A stretch of DNA of 18,355 bases from JBCBTJ01 sp964597685 (GTDB lineage Bacteria; Pseudomonadota; Alphaproteobacteria; Caulobacterales; Hyphomonadaceae). Each line of letters starts with the position of its first letter. Position 1 is the stretch's first letter. The position numbers were made by a program, and so were the translations under genes. The stretch is taken from assembly GCA_964597685.1 (NCBI GenBank), contig CAZQZC010000044.1:1-18355 (forward strand), in the 5' to 3' direction. The notes below the pieces were generated by a model. That model searched no databases. It had not been told where the DNA came from and was given only the letters and a program-made list of their open reading frames with translations. Positions 14,746 through 18,355 of the stretch are shown piece by piece.

Positions 14746-17001
14746 TCACTCGCCCGGCTTCAAATGCCGGTTCAGAAAGTCCATCCGCGTGCGCATCAGG
14801 TGGGTTTGCAGCGCCTCTCCGCGGATGCCGTGGCGTTGACCGGGATAGGTCATCAGCTCGAATGTCTTGCCCGCCTCCTGCAGCGCCGCCATCAGGCGGG
14901 TTGTATTGTCAAAGGTGACGTTGTCGTCAGCCATGCCGTGGATGAGCAAGAGCGGCGAATTCAGATTGTCGACATAGGGGAAGACTGAGGAGGCGTCGTA
15001 GCCGTCCGGATTGTCCTCCGGCGTATCCATGTAGCGCTCGGTATAAAAGGTGTCGTAGAGACGCCAATCGGTTACCGGCGCGCCGGCCACAGCAGCGGCG
15101 AACGTCCCCTCCGGCGCCTGGAGAAGCGTCATCAGCGTCATGTAGCCGCCATAGGACCAGCCTTGGACGCCGATCCGGTCAGGGTCCACGAAGGGCTGGG
15201 ATTTCAGCCAGTCCACGCCGACAAGCTGGTCGCGCACTTCGGGGCCTCCCGTACGGCGATAAATAACGTCTTCAAATCGCTTGCCGCGATTGGTTGAGCC
15301 GCGATTGTCGAGCCGGAAGACGATATAGCCTAGGCTCGTGTAGTATTGGTCGCTGAGGCGCTCCCAATTGCGGGTCACAAGCTGGGCGCCCGGCCCGCCA
15401 TACACCTCAACCAGGACCGGATAGCGCTTCGTCGGATCGAAGTCCGGAGGCGTCTGGATGGAATAGTAAAGCGTCTGGCCGTCTTCGGCCGTCAGCGTGC
15501 CGTATTCAGGGACAGTGTGGTTCGCCAGGTAAGGCGCGTAGGGGTGGTCGCCCTCAAGCGCGTTTTCCTCGATCCACGCGATCAGCGACCCGTCGATCTT
15601 GTAGAGGCCGGTCTGCGGCGGCTGGGTTGGGCTGGACGACGTCCCGACAAAGGTCTCGCCGTCGGGGCTTAGGGTGACGAACCAGGATTTGCCCGCTTCC
15701 GTGATTCGCTTCGGCTCGCCCCCGTCCAGTTGGACGCTGTAGAGATGACGCTCCAGCGGCGTATCCTTGAAGCCGGTGAAGTAGGTGAGGGTTTCAGCCC
15801 CATCCGTTCCGAGCCGATCGTCGACCACCCAGTCGCCGGATGTTAGCGCTTGCCAATCTTCGCCACGCGGCTTCGTCCAGATATGCCGGAAGCCGCTGTC
15901 TTCGCGGGTCATGATCGACATATCGGCGTCGCCCAGATACCGGTAGCGTCCTGACAGATTGATCCAGTTCGGCTGCTCGACGGTCGTGTAATCTGACGGC
16001 GCCCAACCGTCTCCAGCGGTCGACGACAGGTACTTCATCACAGTCTGATCGCGATTCATGGCCTGAAGGGTCAGGGCGTCATCGTTCCAATCCACCACGT
16101 TCAGATACTGATCCGTCGCCGGTCCCCAATCCTCCCGACGCCAGTCGACGTTCGCCGATTCCCCCGTCTCCATGTCCCGCACGAACAGATCCACCACCGC
16201 GTTGGGCCGGCCGGCGCGGGGATAGCGCTGGTCGATCACCGTCACCTCGTCGGCGGCGATGTCGAAGCGAGGGATGACGTCCACACTGCTCTCGTCGACG
16301 CGGGTGTAAGCGACGTAGCGGTCGTCCGGGCTCCACCAATAGCCGGTGTAGCGGCTCATTTCCTCCTGGGCGACGAACTCGGCGACGCCATAGGAGACGG
16401 CGTTCTCAAGATCCGCCTCGGGCGTGAGCCGACTTTCCTCGCCGGTCTCTAGATCGATCGCATAGAGCGCGCCGTCGCGGATGAACGACACATAAGTCCC
16501 GCTCGGCGACACTTTGGCGTCGTACTCGAAGGCGTCCGTTGCGGTCAGCTGGCGGGCCTCCGGCGCGCCGCTGGAGAGATCAACGAGGTGCAGATCCCCG
16601 CCCAGCGGAACCAGGATCGTATCCGCTGTGCCCCAATCGTAGCGCACGATCCCCTTTGTGCCGGCGATGCGCTGGCGCTCCCGCAGGGCCTTCTCTTCTT
16701 CCGAAAGCTCCACGTCTTCCGGCTCCAGGATCTTTGAATCGACCAGCAGGCTCTGCTCGCCGGTCGCCGTGTCGAAGGCCCAAAGGTCGAGGCGGCTCTG
16801 TTCGTCCTCTCGGGCTTTCAGGAAGGTCACTTTCGATCCGTCAGGCGAGAAGCGAACGCCGCGCGGGCTCTGGCCCGACAGGCTCGGCGATTGGAACAGG
16901 CGTTCGAGGGTCAGCTCCACGGGCGGCGTCTCCTGTGCGGCGGGCGCACCGCCGCAGGCGGCCAATCCAAGGGCGATGGCGGGGGCGATCATGTGTTTCA
17001 T
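14746..17001 (-). CDS. S9 family dipeptidyl-peptidase IV-like lipoprotein
   Basis: A 751-residue serine peptidase expected to remove N-terminal dipeptides, often Xaa-Pro, from peptides outside the inner membrane. The N-terminus is a lipoprotein signal with lipobox LAAC (Cys16), so it is probably anchored in the outer membrane facing the periplasm. A beta-propeller (about 40-465) carries EFVAQEEM (208-215), whose Glu213-Glu214 pair matches the residues that bind the substrate amino terminus in DPP IV. The alpha/beta-hydrolase domain (about 520-750) has Ser616 in GWSYGG, Asp692 in HGMADDNV and His724 in GQRHGI. Their spacing of 76 and 32 is close to human DPP4 (78 and 32). The start is ATG 17001, preceded by AGGGTGG; GTG 17010 would add three residues. 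It is first in the minus-strand group and divergent from the second MBL gene. Confidence 0.95.
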   Translation of the reverse strand: MKHMIAPAIALGLAACGGAPAAQETPPVELTLERLFQSPSLSGQSPRGVRFSPDGSKVTFLKAREDEQSRLDLWAFDTATGEQSLLVDSKILEPEDVELSEEEKALRERQRIAGTKGIVRYDWGTADTILVPLGGDLHLVDLSSGAPEARQLTATDAFEYDAKVSPSGTYVSFIRDGALYAIDLETGEESRLTPEADLENAVSYGVAEFVAQEEMSRYTGYWWSPDDRYVAYTRVDESSVDVIPRFDIAADEVTVIDQRYPRAGRPNAVVDLFVRDMETGESANVDWRREDWGPATDQYLNVVDWNDDALTLQAMNRDQTVMKYLSSTAGDGWAPSDYTTVEQPNWINLSGRYRYLGDADMSIMTREDSGFRHIWTKPRGEDWQALTSGDWVVDDRLGTDGAETLTYFTGFKDTPLERHLYSVQLDGGEPKRITEAGKSWFVTLSPDGETFVGTSSSPTQPPQTGLYKIDGSLIAWIEENALEGDHPYAPYLANHTVPEYGTLTAEDGQTLYYSIQTPPDFDPTKRYPVLVEVYGGPGAQLVTRNWERLSDQYYTSLGYIVFRLDNRGSTNRGKRFEDVIYRRTGGPEVRDQLVGVDWLKSQPFVDPDRIGVQGWSYGGYMTLMTLLQAPEGTFAAAVAGAPVTDWRLYDTFYTERYMDTPEDNPDGYDASSVFPYVDNLNSPLLLIHGMADDNVTFDNTTRLMAALQEAGKTFELMTYPGQRHGIRGEALQTHLMRTRMDFLNRHLKPGE

Positions 17002-17010
17002 GCGCGCCAC

Positions 17011-17106
17011 CCTATCGGCGGAAAAAATCTTGTCATCCAGCCAATTGAGAATTGCGCCGGCTGGGCCGTCCGACTACCCCTCAAGCTCTCGGATTGGGAG
17101 GCGGGC
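17011..17106. promoter_or_regulatory. Divergent control region between the peptidase and the second MBL hydrolase
   Basis: These 96 bases separate two divergent genes and must carry both promoters. A perfect 13-base palindrome, CAATT-GAG-AATTG, lies at 17042-17054 near the middle, and TTGTCA at 17031-17036 resembles a -35 box, but no convincing matching -10 box was found. The MBL side has a clear GGGAGGC ribosome-binding site just before 17107, and the peptidase side has AGGGTGG. Confidence 0.4.
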
Positions 17107-18051
17107 ATGCGGCGCATCTGGCTGTGGGCGATTGGCGTGCTGACTGTGTTCGTCGCCGCCTTCTGGTGGCTGATGCTGGACGCGCGCGCGCCAGACGCCG
17201 CGCCGGGCGAGTTTCCCATCGACACGTGGCGCCGGCTGGTCGACCAGGATGAGAGCTTTCGCCCGGTTGAGGTTCGCATGGAGGTGATCGGCGTCGACCT
17301 CGCCCCGCGCTGGGCGACGGAGGCCGGCAATTTCGGCGCGCCGGCGCGCATGGCCTATACGGCCTTCCAGATCGTCTATCCGGACAAGACACTGGTCGTC
17401 GGCGGCGCGGTCGACGAGGCGACGTTGACCCAGATGGCGCAAACCGACGAGGCGACGTTCGACCACGACGCCTATGACCGGCTGACAGCCGCCATGCTGG
17501 AGGCTGATCAGGTTTGGATCACGCACGAGCATCTCGACCATGTCATGGCGGTCGCCCGCCATCCCGATCCGGAGGCGCTCGCGCCGAAGCTGATGGTCAA
17601 TGTCGCCCAATTGGACGCCCTGCCGCAATTCGCCCTCGGCGGACGCTTGCCGCCGCCGCTCGCGGGTGTGACGCCGGTGGAGGCGACGGAGCCGTTTCTC
17701 GTCGCGCCCGGCGTTGTCGTCGATCCGACGCCGGGGCACACGGCCGGCTCCCAGGTCGTGTTCGTGACGCTGGAGAGCGGCCGCGAGCTTCTGTTGATCG
17801 GCGACATTGTCTGGACCCTGTCCAACCTCGACACATTGAAGACCCGGCCGCGTCTTCTTCAGTTCGTCGTGTTCGACCCGAGCGAGCAGCGCGCGCGGGT
17901 TCTCGCCCAGGTGCGGGCCCTCCACGATCTGCGACAGGCCGAGCCGGACCTGGCGATCGTGCCGAGCCATGACCGCGACCATTTGGAGCGTTTGATCGCC
18001 GAGCGCCGGCTTGGCGACGGGTTCCTGGTCCAAGCTCCCGACGGCGATTAA
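17107..18051 (+). CDS. Membrane-anchored MBL-fold metallo-hydrolase
   Basis: A 314-residue protein with an N-terminal membrane anchor (about 4-24) and a complete metallo-beta-lactamase metal site: H140-x-H142-x-D144-H145 (THEHLDHVMA), His211 in PGHTAGS, Asp233 in LLIGDIVW and His288 in PSHDRDH. This is the classic two-metal hydrolase set, found in lactonases, glyoxalase II and relatives. The GHTAGS plus GDI pattern is closest to the glyoxalase/lactonase-like branch. The position of the anchor suggests the catalytic domain lies outside the inner membrane, but topology cannot be fixed from sequence alone. The substrate is unknown. The ATG at 17107 is preceded by GGGAGGC at a good distance; longer upstream frames overlap the peptidase gene and are rejected. 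Its stop overlaps the convergent gene's stop. Confidence 0.9.
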   Translation: MRRIWLWAIGVLTVFVAAFWWLMLDARAPDAAPGEFPIDTWRRLVDQDESFRPVEVRMEVIGVDLAPRWATEAGNFGAPARMAYTAFQIVYPDKTLVVGGAVDEATLTQMAQTDEATFDHDAYDRLTAAMLEADQVWITHEHLDHVMAVARHPDPEALAPKLMVNVAQLDALPQFALGGRLPPPLAGVTPVEATEPFLVAPGVVVDPTPGHTAGSQVVFVTLESGRELLLIGDIVWTLSNLDTLKTRPRLLQFVVFDPSEQRARVLAQVRALHDLRQAEPDLAIVPSHDRDHLERLIAERRLGDGFLVQAPDGD

Positions 18052-18355
18052 TCCGGCCGCAGAGGATCGAGGACGGCTCTCACCTCAGGGTCGGAGGCCA
18101 TCTCAATCCCCGTCGCCACCACGCCCAGCCCGGCCGCGAGAATCCAAGCAGAGAGCGCGACCAAAAGATTGACGCCGGCGAAGGCCGCCGCCCGGCCCCG
18201 CGGCGCGCTCAGGCGTCCTAACCCCGCCAGGCCGCGCCGCCGCGAACACTTTCGCAGGCGAGGCAACCAGCGCCCAAATCGTCTTGAAGCCGCGAATATT
18301 GAGGCCGAACACGTCCTCAATCACTTCGTCGACGCCGACTTGGTCGCCGCGCCGC
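18048..18355 (-). pseudogene. Partial, apparently frameshifted membrane-protein gene at the right edge
   Basis: The reading frame entering from the right edge gives VDEVIEDVFGLNIRGFKTIW, then ALVASPAKVFAAAR (down to about 18235). This looks like a natural protein and resembles the helical opening seen beside DUF3667-type membrane domains. Beyond that point this frame becomes Arg/Gly-rich nonsense. The frame one base further on is sensible from GLAGLGRLSAPRGRAAAFAG through the membrane segment VNLLVALSAWILAAGLGVVATG, and ends DPLRPD with a stop at 18048. A one-base insertion (or two-base loss) in the GC-rich run near 18220-18245 would explain both. It may be a true frameshift or a sequence error. 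The N-terminus lies outside the window. The family assignment is tentative. Confidence 0.5.

Noticed and set aside
17074..18033. 319-codon minus-strand open frame opposite the second MBL hydrolase
   Set aside because: Shadow of the MBL gene, which has a full metal-binding motif set and a good ribosome-binding site.
1..18355. CRISPR arrays, tRNA or rRNA genes, insertion sequences, phage genes
   Set aside because: No regularly spaced short DNA repeats, no tRNA-like folds noticed, and no transposase, integrase or structural phage protein in any frame.

Overview
The window reads as a GC-rich chromosome segment of a Gram-negative bacterium, most likely an alphaproteobacterium of the Maricaulales/Caulobacterales/Hyphomonadaceae type. 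This placement is an inference from four things: high G+C, an outer-membrane autotransporter ending in Phe, a lipoprotein dipeptidyl peptidase, and a tight DUF4129-DUF4350-MoxR-DUF58-SpoIIM-RDD operon. No rRNA, tRNA, CRISPR array, insertion sequence or phage gene was seen. Coding density is very high, and no stretch longer than about 190 bases lacks a gene.

Left part (1-4065). The first 44 bases hold only the start of a leftward gene. Next come a MarR-type regulator (93-473, minus) and a 1172-residue autotransporter (547-4065, minus). The autotransporter has a signal peptide, a repeat-rich passenger and a C-terminal beta-barrel. A hairpin-like palindrome lies between the two genes.

Central operon (4211-10350, all minus). 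Transcription order is DUF4129, DUF4350, MoxR AAA+ ATPase, DUF58 (vWA-like), SpoIIM/DUF95 membrane protein, RDD membrane protein. Every junction either overlaps (three 4-base stop/start overlaps and one 14-base overlap) or has a 7-base gap, so the six proteins are probably made together. The likely picture is an AAA+ ATPase working with a vWA-like partner on a membrane complex. This conserved but poorly understood cluster is the most system-like element in the window.

Right part (10537-18355). A membrane-anchored metallo-beta-lactamase-fold hydrolase and free methionine-(R)-sulfoxide reductase form a plus-strand pair that runs tail-to-tail into a minus-strand group. In transcription order that group is an S9 dipeptidyl-peptidase IV-like lipoprotein, a Uma2-family nuclease, a DUF1330-like gene broken by an in-frame TAA, a YbjN-family secreted protein and a glutathione S-transferase with a long C-terminal extension. 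Divergent from the peptidase is a second membrane-anchored MBL-fold hydrolase (17107-18051). It converges on a truncated and apparently frameshifted membrane-protein gene at the right edge.

Two genes look damaged (13717-14136 and 18048-18355). Each could be a real mutation or a sequence error. The findings cover the MoxR operon, the DUF1330 in-frame stop with a strong ribosome-binding site beside it, the autotransporter repeats, and several palindromes in gene-control positions.
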